64,000 nt of DNA. It comes from Lachnospiraceae bacterium C6A11 (GTDB taxonomy: Bacteria > Bacillota > Clostridia > Lachnospirales > Lachnospiraceae). Positions 1 to 7,856 of this stretch are shown in pieces (positions within the stretch are counted from its first letter, which is position 1; every line of letters begins with the position of its first letter). Position numbers and translations under genes: made by a program. The DNA lies in the NCBI GenBank assembly GCA_000702245.1, contig JNKY01000017.1:124001-188000 (forward strand). Direction: 5' to 3'. The notes under the pieces are model-generated. The model worked only from the letters and a program-made list of their open reading frames with translations, had not been told where the DNA came from and ran no database searches.

Positions 1-50
1 TTTTTTCTTACGTTCTTTTCTGTAACTCATGACTACCCGATCAACCCAAA

Positions 51-1064
51 TTAATTATCCTGTGAATAATATGTCTTCGCAAAGTTCCATGAATCCTTGC
101 ACATTCTTGTGAGGTCGTATTCGGCCTTCCAGCCAAGCTCCTCATAAGCCTTCTTAGGATCCGCATAGCACATAGCTATATCGCCCTCACGTCTCGGCTT
201 GATGCTGTATGGAACATCAACCTTATTTACCTCCTTGAAGGCATTTACGATGTCGAGAACGCTGTAGCCGATACCTGTTCCAAGGTTATATACATTAACG
301 CCTGTACCACTCATAACCTTATCTACAGAATTTACATGACCTCTTGCAAGATCAACTACATGGATGTAATCTCTGACGCCTGTTCCGTCAGGTGTATCAT
401 AATCATCACCAAATACACCAAGCTCAGGAAGCTTTCCTGAAGCAACCTGCATGATATAAGGCATAAGATTGTTTGGAATACCGTTTGGAACCTCTCCGAG
501 AAGTCCGCTCTCGTGAGCACCGATCGGGTTGAAATATCTGAGAAGGATAACACTCCACTCATTATCTGCTGTATAGAAATCAGTCAGGATCTGCTCGATC
601 ATGTGCTTTGTCCAGCCGTATGGGTTGGTGCAGATTCCCTTAGGACATTCCTCAGTGATAGGAATAAATGCAGGATTGCCGTAAACTGTTGCAGATGATG
701 AGAAGATGATCCTCTTGCATCCGTATTCGTTCATAAGCTTGCAGAGGTTAAGTGTACCACCGATATTGTTCTCGTAGTACATAAGAGGCTTTTTGACAGA
801 CTCCCCTACAGCCTTAAGACCAGCAAAGTGGATAACAGCATCAAAGCTGTTCTCTTCAAATATAACTCTCATTGAATCCGGGTCAAGCATATCTGCCTTG
901 TAGAACTTAGGCTCCTTGCCGGTGATCTCCTTGATCTTATCAAGCACCTCAAGCTTAGAATTGTAAAGGTTATCAAAAATAACTACCTCATGTCCGTTTT
1001 TAAGAAGCTCAACTACTGTATGTGAGCCGATATAACCTGTTCCTCCTGATACAAGAATCTTCAT
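51..1064 (-). CDS. galE: UDP-glucose 4-epimerase
   Basis: This 337-residue short-chain dehydrogenase-type epimerase interconverts UDP-glucose and UDP-galactose with bound NAD in the cytoplasm, feeding galactose use and surface polysaccharide synthesis. The N-terminal nucleotide-binding motif GGTGYIG lies at residues 7-13, SSS at 122-124, and the catalytic Tyr/Lys pair at Y149 and K153 (NPYGWTK). Length is normal for GalE. The reading frame is open 17 codons further upstream, but the ATG at 1064 is chosen because AGGAGG stands about 8 bases before it and the protein then starts directly with the Rossmann strand MKILVSGG. It is divergent from the tRNA-Leu gene, and nothing else of a Leloir pathway is in the window. 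Confidence 0.97.
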   Translation of the reverse strand: MKILVSGGTGYIGSHTVVELLKNGHEVVIFDNLYNSKLEVLDKIKEITGKEPKFYKADMLDPDSMRVIFEENSFDAVIHFAGLKAVGESVKKPLMYYENNIGGTLNLCKLMNEYGCKRIIFSSSATVYGNPAFIPITEECPKGICTNPYGWTKHMIEQILTDFYTADNEWSVILLRYFNPIGAHESGLLGEVPNGIPNNLMPYIMQVASGKLPELGVFGDDYDTPDGTGVRDYIHVVDLARGHVNSVDKVMSGTGVNVYNLGTGIGYSVLDIVNAFKEVNKVDVPYSIKPRREGDIAMCYADPKKAYEELGWKAEYDLTRMCKDSWNFAKTYYSQDN

Positions 1065-1108
1065 GAAATGTTTCCTCCTGATGAATAAAATATATCTTGT
1101 TTTTTGAT

Positions 1109-1137
1109 TTGACACAGCACGTGGGCTATGTTAAGAT
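1109..1137 (+). promoter_or_regulatory. Promoter of tRNA-Leu
   Basis: A sigma-A type promoter reads TTGACA (1109-1114), a 17-base spacer and TAAGAT (1132-1137). The predicted start, about 1144, lies 8 bases before the mature tRNA end. It is on the opposite strand from galE, whose own leader occupies the same bases. Confidence 0.75.
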
Positions 1138-1151
1138 TTCATAGTGTTCAG

Positions 1152-1233
1152 CCGGCATGTCGGAATGGCAGACGATGCAGACTCAAAATCTGTTGCGGGT
1201 AACCGCGTGTGGGTTCAAGTCCCACTGCCGGCA
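1152..1233 (+). tRNA. tRNA-Leu (anticodon CAA)
   Basis: The 82-base gene folds as a class II tRNA: acceptor stem GCCGGCA with TGCCGGC, anticodon stem-loop GCAGA-CTCAAAA-TCTGT giving anticodon CAA (reads UUG), a long variable arm, and T arm GTGGG-TTCAAGT-CCCAC. The discriminator base is A, as expected for leucine. The CCA end is not encoded. It is the only gene on the plus strand, and has its own promoter and terminator. Confidence 0.95.
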
Positions 1234-1242
1234 CTCTTTTAT

Positions 1243-1269
1243 GACCTGATAGCTTTCAGGTCTTTTTTT
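1243..1269 (+). terminator. Intrinsic terminator of tRNA-Leu
   Basis: A perfect 7-base stem GACCTGA / TCAGGTC with a 6-base loop is followed by seven T residues on the plus strand. It lies 10 bases after the tRNA. On the minus strand there is no U-tract after the stem, so it should not stop transcription of the wall-protein gene that ends at 1275. Confidence 0.85.
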
Positions 1270-1274
1270 GTGCC

Positions 1275-3167
1275 TTAATTTCCAAAATATGAGAAATGCA
1301 TATAGTCGACCTTATTGCCCCAGGCGCCCTGAGTGAAACCGTATTTTGCAAGGATATTTGCTACGTTTCCGTCAGTTGCTATTGAGTAAGGATTCTTGCC
1401 CGGCTCGTAAAGTGAACCGCAGGTGATCCTGATACTTCCGTCGCTGTTATAATATGCTTCATAATTCTCGTTAGGGTTTATATCAACTGCAAGGCCTATT
1501 CCGTGCTGGCCGCTGAGATAATCTCCATCGTAGCCGCCGATAGCGTGGATAGGGAACTGCTCAGGCAGTGCATAGATCTCATCAAACGCCTTCTGAAGTG
1601 AAGGAGCAACCGCCTTGTTAACTTTTATGGTAAAGGTTCTGGTGTATTTCTCACCGGAGCTACCGTTCTTGAAATCCCATGCCTTGATGGTGATATCAAC
1701 CATATTTCTGTCGGCTTCTTCCTGACTGTCATAGGCTGCGTAACCTCTTGAAACTACAGCCTTGTTGCCAAAGATGCGTTCGTATTTGTCATAATAGCTT
1801 TCGTAGAGGTTGGTATAGTTTGTTGTGAACTTACCGCCCTTAACGGTATTCGGACCATAGGTGCCGTTATAGTTGAAATCAACCTTGCCGTCCTTGATGT
1901 ACCAGGTTCCGTTCTCGTTCTTTCCTGAACCTGTATAATATGGATCAAGTTCGCCCTGATTAATATATACCCAGCTACCGTTAAACTTGACAACAGTATT
2001 TATTCTCTTAAACTTGCCGTTCTCAAAGAGAAGGTAATTGTCGTACCAGTCTACATAAACAAGACCGTTAGCGCTCTTATCAACCTTGCCGCCCTTTACG
2101 TACCACTGCTCATCATCAGCATAAGCAAGACCGTTATAGTTAAAATTAACTCTTCCGTTATAATCAATGTACCAAAGACCCGCTGAATTCTGAGCAAGTG
2201 TATTAGGGATAAGCCTGCCATCTTTGAAGTTGTACCAATTACCATCGGACATCTTGCGAAGACCTGTCTTCTCGAAGGAAACAACGCCGTGATTGATATA
2301 CCACAGACCGTTTTCGTTGGATGCAGGCCCACAGTAGCTGTCGTCAAGCATGCCGTAGTAATTAACGTATCTCCACTTGCCATCAATATTTATAACGTTT
2401 GGACCGCTTGTAGCCTTGCCACCTTTTACGTAGTAGCAATTGCCATCGTCATCCTTTACAACACCGTTCTTGTTGAAGTCAACCTTGCCTCTTACGATGA
2501 ACCAGTTGCCGTATCTGTTGGTTGCAACACCTGTAAAGCTAAAATCAACCTTACCGTCAAATATAGCCCACCAGCCATTACTGTTCTTCTCAACTGAGTC
2601 AACAAACTGAACCTTGCCGCCCTTTACATACCACCAGGCGTTAACACCGTCAACTGTGCCCTTCATGACATCGGTCTTATTAAAATCAACCTTGCCGCCT
2701 CTGCAATACCAGCAGCCGTTCTGATTCCATGCAAAACCGTTGAAGTTAAAATCAACCTTACCGTTTCTGCAATACCACCAGCCATTGCTGTTTTTTGCAA
2801 CAGTATCATAAAACTGAACCTTACCGCCACGAACGTTCCACCAGCCGTAATCACCGTTGACCGTCGCCTTCATAACGTCATTTTTATTGAAATCAACCTT
2901 GCCGTTTACAATATACCACCAGCCGTTCTGGTTCTCGGCAAAGCCTGTATAGTTATATTGAACCTTACCGTTCACAAGGTAGCACCAGCAATATTCCGTC
3001 CTGCCGTCCTTGGTATAATCAGCCTTAAATACGCCTGTATTTGTCTCGAAGCTGTAGCTGCGGATAAACGAGTTACCTGTTGTCTGTGCATTAATGTCTT
3101 TGATAGGAACCATAAAAATAACAGCAAATATAAAACCAAGTGTCAATATAAGTGATCTTTTCTTCAT
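1275..3167 (-). CDS. Secreted wall-binding repeat protein with M15 peptidase domain
   Basis: This 630-residue protein starts with a signal peptide (MKKRSL, hydrophobic core, likely cleavage after INA near residue 27). Residues about 50-450 are some 18 imperfect aromatic repeats of about 20 residues on the pattern NGWWYxxxGKVDFNxNG, of the kind that binds cell-wall glycopolymers. The last 130 residues are a VanY/M15-type peptidase: HGIGLAVD provides the zinc-ligand pattern HxxGxAxD and the final DYMHFSY provides the catalytic Asp and last His ligand. It probably trims peptidoglycan peptides at the surface; whether it is a D,D-carboxypeptidase or an endopeptidase cannot be told. Start is supported by AAGGAGA before ATG. 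No sortase motif is present, although a sortase gene is next door. Confidence 0.85.
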   Translation of the reverse strand: MKKRSLILTLGFIFAVIFMVPIKDINAQTTGNSFIRSYSFETNTGVFKADYTKDGRTEYCWCYLVNGKVQYNYTGFAENQNGWWYIVNGKVDFNKNDVMKATVNGDYGWWNVRGGKVQFYDTVAKNSNGWWYCRNGKVDFNFNGFAWNQNGCWYCRGGKVDFNKTDVMKGTVDGVNAWWYVKGGKVQFVDSVEKNSNGWWAIFDGKVDFSFTGVATNRYGNWFIVRGKVDFNKNGVVKDDDGNCYYVKGGKATSGPNVINIDGKWRYVNYYGMLDDSYCGPASNENGLWYINHGVVSFEKTGLRKMSDGNWYNFKDGRLIPNTLAQNSAGLWYIDYNGRVNFNYNGLAYADDEQWYVKGGKVDKSANGLVYVDWYDNYLLFENGKFKRINTVVKFNGSWVYINQGELDPYYTGSGKNENGTWYIKDGKVDFNYNGTYGPNTVKGGKFTTNYTNLYESYYDKYERIFGNKAVVSRGYAAYDSQEEADRNMVDITIKAWDFKNGSSGEKYTRTFTIKVNKAVAPSLQKAFDEIYALPEQFPIHAIGGYDGDYLSGQHGIGLAVDINPNENYEAYYNSDGSIRITCGSLYEPGKNPYSIATDGNVANILAKYGFTQGAWGNKVDYMHFSYFGN

Positions 3168-3216
3168 ATCCGATACTCTCCTTTCAAATACAGTTACTTA
3201 AAGCTGGCTACTAAAT

Positions 3217-3255
3217 CTAATTATGCTCAATTTTCTTAGCAGCAACTGCAAAATT
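3217..3255 (-). pseudogene. Diverged tandem copy of the sortase gene's last 13 codons
   Basis: Directly after the sortase stop codon lie 39 bases that repeat the final 39 bases of that gene (3256-3294) with 30 of 39 positions identical, in the same frame and ending in the same TAG. The copy would encode NFAVAAKKIEHN against RFVVVAKRIEHN in the gene. Changes are partly silent (TTC to TTT, ATA to ATT) or conservative (Arg to Lys), so this may be the tail of a lost second sortase gene rather than a random duplication. No upstream remainder of such a gene is seen. Confidence 0.7.
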
Positions 3256-4344
3256 CTAATTATGCTCTATCCTCTTAGCCACAACTACGAAACGTCCGTT
3301 ATCAGTATGATATGAACAGGTCGAAAGCGTCAGAAGCTTGTCGCCGTATTTTGCAGTTGTAGGAATATCATAAGATGTGAGGCTCTTGCAGTTGGAAACA
3401 TAGTTATCGAATTCCTCTTCATCAGCCGCATCAAAGAAGGTGTAATACTTGAAGCTTGAATCATCCTTCTCCTTGATATTTGTTCTGAAGGCTGCTATAA
3501 CCTCGTATTTGTTGTCGCCGTAAACCGTATTAAATACGATATATTTATGCTTCTCGTAGAAGTCCTCTTCCTCGTAATTCATAAGATCGTGGAACATAGT
3601 TGAAGTTTTCATATGATGTCCGTAGATCAGGATGTTGTCGGAAGGCCTTACAACGTTCGAGTCGGTATCGGCGAACAGTGTTCCTGCAAGGCTGTATTCG
3701 CCGTAGAAATCCTTCCTCAGATAATACTCCTCGTCATCCGGTGTCAGCATAACAGGATAATCAATGGTCGTTCCATCTATCTTCAGCCAGCCGATAAAAT
3801 CATGATTGGCTCTGTAAATATCCTTATATTTGAACTGCACCTTATGACCGTCGATATAAACAAAAGCCTTAGGCTTGGTCAGAGGTTCATTATTATCATC
3901 AACTGTCTCGATGATAACCTCCTCGGAACTGTCGGCTGTCAGATCTTCAATATTGTCCGGATCATCGACAACCATATCTCTCAGTTTATCGTACTGCTTC
4001 TCGCTCTTATAATTCCTGTAATAATACAGCCCGAGATAACCTGCTGAGAAAAGAAAGATACATGCAAATATTACGATAAGGATATTATAAACCTTATTCT
4101 TATCTTTCTTTTTCTTCTTCTTTGCGTCCTCGGTGTATTTTTTCGCCAGCTTAGCATTGATCTCGCTAGCCGAAACAGTATCGTCCGACAAGTTCTTCTT
4201 GATCTCTGCGTCAATCTTGCTATCCGGATCAACATTCTTCTTCGCAGGATCATTCTTTACCGAATCATCAATACTCCTCTTAACCGGTTTATTGATGCCT
4301 GCATCCGCTTCTTTAAGATTATATTTGTTCTTATTATCTTTCAT
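3256..4344 (-). CDS. Class B sortase
   Basis: This is a 362-residue membrane-anchored transpeptidase that would join surface proteins to the wall. The N-terminal 80 residues are Lys/Asp-rich and cytoplasmic, with one membrane segment at about 86-108; the sortase domain occupies the last 200 residues. The catalytic triad is visible as His in YGHHM (about 244), Cys343 in TLSTC and Arg351 in NGRF. Domain layout and the helix before the Cys strand fit class B. The long charged cytoplasmic tail is unusual. No protein with an obvious sorting signal is encoded in the window, so its substrate is unknown. The upstream Nudix gene is separated by a terminator. Confidence 0.9.
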   Translation of the reverse strand: MKDNKNKYNLKEADAGINKPVKRSIDDSVKNDPAKKNVDPDSKIDAEIKKNLSDDTVSASEINAKLAKKYTEDAKKKKKKDKNKVYNILIVIFACIFLFSAGYLGLYYYRNYKSEKQYDKLRDMVVDDPDNIEDLTADSSEEVIIETVDDNNEPLTKPKAFVYIDGHKVQFKYKDIYRANHDFIGWLKIDGTTIDYPVMLTPDDEEYYLRKDFYGEYSLAGTLFADTDSNVVRPSDNILIYGHHMKTSTMFHDLMNYEEEDFYEKHKYIVFNTVYGDNKYEVIAAFRTNIKEKDDSSFKYYTFFDAADEEEFDNYVSNCKSLTSYDIPTTAKYGDKLLTLSTCSYHTDNGRFVVVAKRIEHN

Positions 4345-4353
4345 AGCCCTCTT

Positions 4354-4403
4354 CCATAAAAACTGCCTGATTGCAGTAAATCAGGGACCTGTTGAGGTCC
4401 CTG
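4354..4403 (-). terminator. Double-hairpin terminator after the Nudix gene
   Basis: On the minus strand the Nudix stop codon is followed at once by a perfect 9-base stem CAGGGACCT / AGGTCCCTG with a 4-base loop (4382-4403), then by a short stem CTGC / GCAG (4363-4376) that runs into five U residues. The sortase gene starts just beyond. Confidence 0.7.
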
Positions 4404-4404
4404 T

Positions 4405-4857
4405 TTAAAAATACTTTTTGCTTCCCCAGAGATTAGCCTGCTTCAGTGCGGTGTATTCGCTATATGCCTGTTCAAGGATCTGTTTCTCGTTTGGAAACTT
4501 TAATAGATGATATGCCTCATGATACTTGTAGTAACCTGAGTCCAAAAAATACTCTTCTCTCTGAGGCTTGCTAAAGTAGCTGTCAGCCTGCATCAGATAC
4601 CAGTGAACATCCTTGTTCACTACGTCATATGAAGTATTAAATGTATAATTACTTTTGCCTACATATTTAATTATCTGGGCGCTGACGCCTGTTTCTTCTT
4701 TTACCTCTCTGAGTGCCGTCTCGCTGTAACTTTCATCCTTTTCGACCGTACCCTTGGGAAGTACCCAGCCTTCATACTTGTTCCTGTAATTTTTGTACAG
4801 TAATAATATTTTTCCTCTAAAGATTACCACACCACCACAGCTTGTTGCTTCAATCAT
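4405..4857 (-). CDS. Nudix hydrolase
   Basis: The 150-residue protein carries a complete Nudix box at about residues 37-59: G-TVEKD-E-SYSETAL-REVKEETG-V, matching Gx5Ex7REUxEExGU. It therefore hydrolyses a nucleoside diphosphate linked to some other group; the substrate cannot be named from sequence, although the opening EATSCGGVVIFRG resembles diadenosine polyphosphate hydrolases. GGGAGG precedes the ATG. It is followed by its own terminator. Confidence 0.9.
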   Translation of the reverse strand: MIEATSCGGVVIFRGKILLLYKNYRNKYEGWVLPKGTVEKDESYSETALREVKEETGVSAQIIKYVGKSNYTFNTSYDVVNKDVHWYLMQADSYFSKPQREEYFLDSGYYKYHEAYHLLKFPNEKQILEQAYSEYTALKQANLWGSKKYF

Positions 4858-4947
4858 TGCAAATCCTCCCAGCCTGGACTTTTAGTCCGATGAGTGTGTC
4901 CATAAAACTACTGACAGTATAACAGTAAACAGGGGATAATTCAAGGC

Positions 4948-6465
4948 TTATTTGTCATAATAAGCGTCAAATACGCACATTGCGACATAGCTTCCGGAGG
5001 TCTGATTTTCGGTATAATCTTCGACTATAACACTGACAACGATGTCAGGATCCTCACCACCTGAGAAGCCTACGAACCATGAGTTGCAGTTGCCGTTATT
5101 ATCATACTCGGCGGTACCTGTTTTGCCGGCTACGTCATAGTCCTTATATTCAAAATACGACTCAGCTGTTCCGTAATCGCAGACTGCTTCAAGCATCTCG
5201 ATAAGTATGGCTGATTCCTTGGCGCTCATAAGAGTCATTGTGCCCGGACTCTTCATCTTCTCAACGGTCACACCGTCGGAATTCTTGATAGAATCAACAA
5301 GATAAGGCTTCTTCAGTACACCTCCGTTTGCAATAGCACTCATGATCATGGCGTTGTGTAGCGGTGTTATCGCTGTATCGCCCTGACCAATCGCGGTCTG
5401 AGGTATTATCGAATCATCGCTGTTTTTATCAATTTTAAAAGAAGAATTGCTGTGATCGATATCTACCGGAAGATCCTTGTTGTATAGAAGGTCTTCTGCT
5501 GTCTTACGGTAGCTCTCCTTATCAAGTGTTAGTCCAATATTTGCGAAGCTTGTATTGCAGGAATATGCGACAGAATCCTTCAGGTCGACTGTGCCGTGAA
5601 CGTGGTCGTTTGCGCAGCTTATCTCAACACCCTTGAAGATGTCCGTGCCTTCACATTCGTAGCTGTAATTCTTATAATTCGGATTCTCTCGGATATATTC
5701 AAGAGCCGTAACAATCTTAAAGGTTGAACCCGGTGCATAAAGACCCTGGGAAGCCCTGTTAAGCATGATGGTACTCTCACTTCCCTCTTCGCTGTGAATA
5801 TAGTCCCAGACCTCCTCGATATTATTAGGATCGTAGGAAGGCTTCGAAACAAATGCAAGTATTTTGCCGGTAGATGGATCAAGCACGACAACTGCACCCC
5901 GGGCATCGCCGAGAGCATCGTAAGCTGCTTGCTGTAATCTACTGTCCAGAGTCGTACATACGGTATCACCCGGATTCTTATTATTCTTCACGTCATTCTT
6001 CAGCTGTTTAACAACATTTACGTTTGAGGTCAGAAGCTGGAAGTTATACTGCAGCTCGATACCTGAACGACCGTATTCGTTGTAGCCGATAACATGAGCA
6101 AATACCTCTTTATACGGATATTCACGGGTTTCATTGCCATCTTCATCAACGGTTGTGGTTGCAAGAACCTTGCCGTCCGCTGAAACTATATCGCCTCTAC
6201 GGATGTATTTTGCATAATAATCCTGCCTGCTGTTATGGGAGTCTGCGATAAGCTTCTTTGAATCATGCACCATGAAATAGATAAGATGTGCAAAAAGAGC
6301 GAGAAATACCAGCACCATAAGATAGGTCATGGTGATAATAGGCTTATTCTTAATCTTAAGTTTTTCTTTGATCTCCTCTTCACGCTTGAGGAAATGCTCC
6401 AGCTCCGTATTCTCCGGAATCATCATAGGCTGGCTGCTGGAGTCGTTCGATTTCTTTTTCGACAT
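4948..6465 (-). CDS. Class B penicillin-binding protein (peptidoglycan transpeptidase)
   Basis: This 505-residue single-pass membrane enzyme cross-links peptidoglycan. It has a short cytoplasmic tail, a membrane segment at about 43-66, and a transpeptidase domain with the three active-site motifs S247-TFK, S302-CN and K448-TG. The dimerisation region is short, so overall size resembles the PbpA type rather than full-length PBP2. The open frame extends to a GTG at 6480, but ATG at 6465 is preferred because GAAGAGG stands 6 bases before it. It overlaps the end of the FtsW/RodA gene by 86 bases, so the polymerase and cross-linker are translationally coupled and probably act as a pair. Confidence 0.92.
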   Translation of the reverse strand: MSKKKSNDSSSQPMMIPENTELEHFLKREEEIKEKLKIKNKPIITMTYLMVLVFLALFAHLIYFMVHDSKKLIADSHNSRQDYYAKYIRRGDIVSADGKVLATTTVDEDGNETREYPYKEVFAHVIGYNEYGRSGIELQYNFQLLTSNVNVVKQLKNDVKNNKNPGDTVCTTLDSRLQQAAYDALGDARGAVVVLDPSTGKILAFVSKPSYDPNNIEEVWDYIHSEEGSESTIMLNRASQGLYAPGSTFKIVTALEYIRENPNYKNYSYECEGTDIFKGVEISCANDHVHGTVDLKDSVAYSCNTSFANIGLTLDKESYRKTAEDLLYNKDLPVDIDHSNSSFKIDKNSDDSIIPQTAIGQGDTAITPLHNAMIMSAIANGGVLKKPYLVDSIKNSDGVTVEKMKSPGTMTLMSAKESAILIEMLEAVCDYGTAESYFEYKDYDVAGKTGTAEYDNNGNCNSWFVGFSGGEDPDIVVSVIVEDYTENQTSGSYVAMCVFDAYYDK

Positions 6466-7795
6466 TTTCTGCCTCTTCACTGACTAAAATATATGTATAT
6501 TGAACCATTGCAAACATTATGAGCGTACTGAATACCGAGCTGATACCGTGGCTTATGAGCGGCATCGTGACGCCTGTGGACGGAATGAATCTTGTAACAC
6601 CTCCGATATTCAGGAGTACCTGTATGATAAAACATACAGAGATACCGAAGGTCATGTATTTATGGAATGGACTTCTGCACTTCATGGCGATATTGCACAT
6701 GGCGATAAAGCTACTGAGATAGATAAGTATCAGAGCAAGTCCGAAAAGAGTTCCAAGCTCTTCACATATTGCTGAGAATATGAAATCACTTTCGGCTACA
6801 GGTATCAGTCCCGGAAGGCCTTCGCCGAGGCCGGTTCCGATAAAGCCGCCGGTACCAATCGCAAATAGTGACTCGCTCAGCTGGTAGCCGCCCCCATAGA
6901 TGTCTGCAAAAGGATCCTTCCAGGCATCAACTCTGACCATGATATGGCTGAAGAAGGCTGTATTTTTCAGTGCCAGATAGCCGAGGGCTATCACTGCCGC
7001 GGCTCCAAATATTCCACCAAAGAAGAAAATAGGCCGCGAGGTCGCAAGATATACCATCGAAATATAGCAGATATAAAAGATTATCATGGCACCGAAGTCT
7101 TTTTCTGCGATAAGTATCAGCATAAAAATAACTGAGATAACGGCATTTATGATTATGTCGGAAAGTGTGCTGGCCTTGACCAGACTGCTGGCAACGAACA
7201 GGATGAAAAGTATTTTAACAAACTCCATCGGCTGAAGTGAGAAACCGCCGATACTGATCCAGTTTCTTGAACCGTAGATACTCTGACCGAGTCCCGGAAC
7301 GAATACGGTCAGCAGGAAGAAAATACCTGTGACACCGTACATGACATTCCATTTTTTCATCTTTTTTAGGGATTTCATGATGGCCGGGATGAAGGATGTG
7401 ATAAAAAGCGCAAAGGTTCCCATCACAAACTGCCTGAGAGCAAGCTTCATATCAAGTCTTGTAAGCATGATATATCCGATGGTCAGAAGGAAGATCACGT
7501 TATTGGTGATCAGCCTTGAAACCTTCTTATAGACGCTGTGGAATATTGCCATATAAAGGATGCTGACCGTGACTTCGCCAAGATACAGAAGGATGATTTT
7601 TACATCATGCTTCCAGAGAACAAGCTTTAGATAGCACAGAAAATGTATCATGAAGATATAGAATACCTGTTTATTCAGGTTGCTGCTGCGCTTCTCCTTG
7701 TTTTTGGCAACAAAAAAGGTATAGCACTTCAGGGTATAAAGCGCCATACATATAAGAATCATATATTTGGTTATTACAGTAAAAAGTCTAAGCAT
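6380..7795 (-). CDS. FtsW/RodA/SpoVE-family peptidoglycan glycosyltransferase
   Basis: The 471-residue polytopic membrane protein is a SEDS-family polymerase that extends glycan strands from lipid II. Family signatures are GSRNWISIGGFSLQPMEFVK, with the region expected before the large outer loop, and GLIPVAESDFIFSAICEELG in the second half. About ten membrane segments can be drawn. Whether it serves division (FtsW), elongation (RodA) or sporulation (SpoVE) is not decided by sequence alone; the neighbouring PBP is its likely partner. A 30-residue hydrophilic C-terminal tail overlaps the PBP gene. No clear ribosome site precedes the ATG at 7795, and an inverted repeat TGACCG/CGGTCA (7810-7834) lies in the gap before it. 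Confidence 0.92.
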   Translation of the reverse strand: MLRLFTVITKYMILICMALYTLKCYTFFVAKNKEKRSSNLNKQVFYIFMIHFLCYLKLVLWKHDVKIILLYLGEVTVSILYMAIFHSVYKKVSRLITNNVIFLLTIGYIMLTRLDMKLALRQFVMGTFALFITSFIPAIMKSLKKMKKWNVMYGVTGIFFLLTVFVPGLGQSIYGSRNWISIGGFSLQPMEFVKILFILFVASSLVKASTLSDIIINAVISVIFMLILIAEKDFGAMIIFYICYISMVYLATSRPIFFFGGIFGAAAVIALGYLALKNTAFFSHIMVRVDAWKDPFADIYGGGYQLSESLFAIGTGGFIGTGLGEGLPGLIPVAESDFIFSAICEELGTLFGLALILIYLSSFIAMCNIAMKCRSPFHKYMTFGISVCFIIQVLLNIGGVTRFIPSTGVTMPLISHGISSVFSTLIMFAMVQYTYILVSEEAENVEKEIERLQQPAYDDSGEYGAGAFPQA

Positions 7796-7856
7796 ATTAA
7801 ATAAGTCTCTGACCGTGTCTAAGCTTTGCGGTCATTTATAATTAGTCAGATTAAAT

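Noticed and set aside
1275-3167. The dense direct repeats looked at first like a CRISPR or tandem DNA array.
   Set aside because: They are in frame, imperfect, about 60 bases long without constant spacers, and encode aromatic wall-binding units.
7810-7834. Inverted repeat TGACCG/CGGTCA between the U32 and FtsW/RodA genes as a terminator.
   Set aside because: The stem is only 6 bases with a long loop and no U-tract follows, so a terminator call is not supported.
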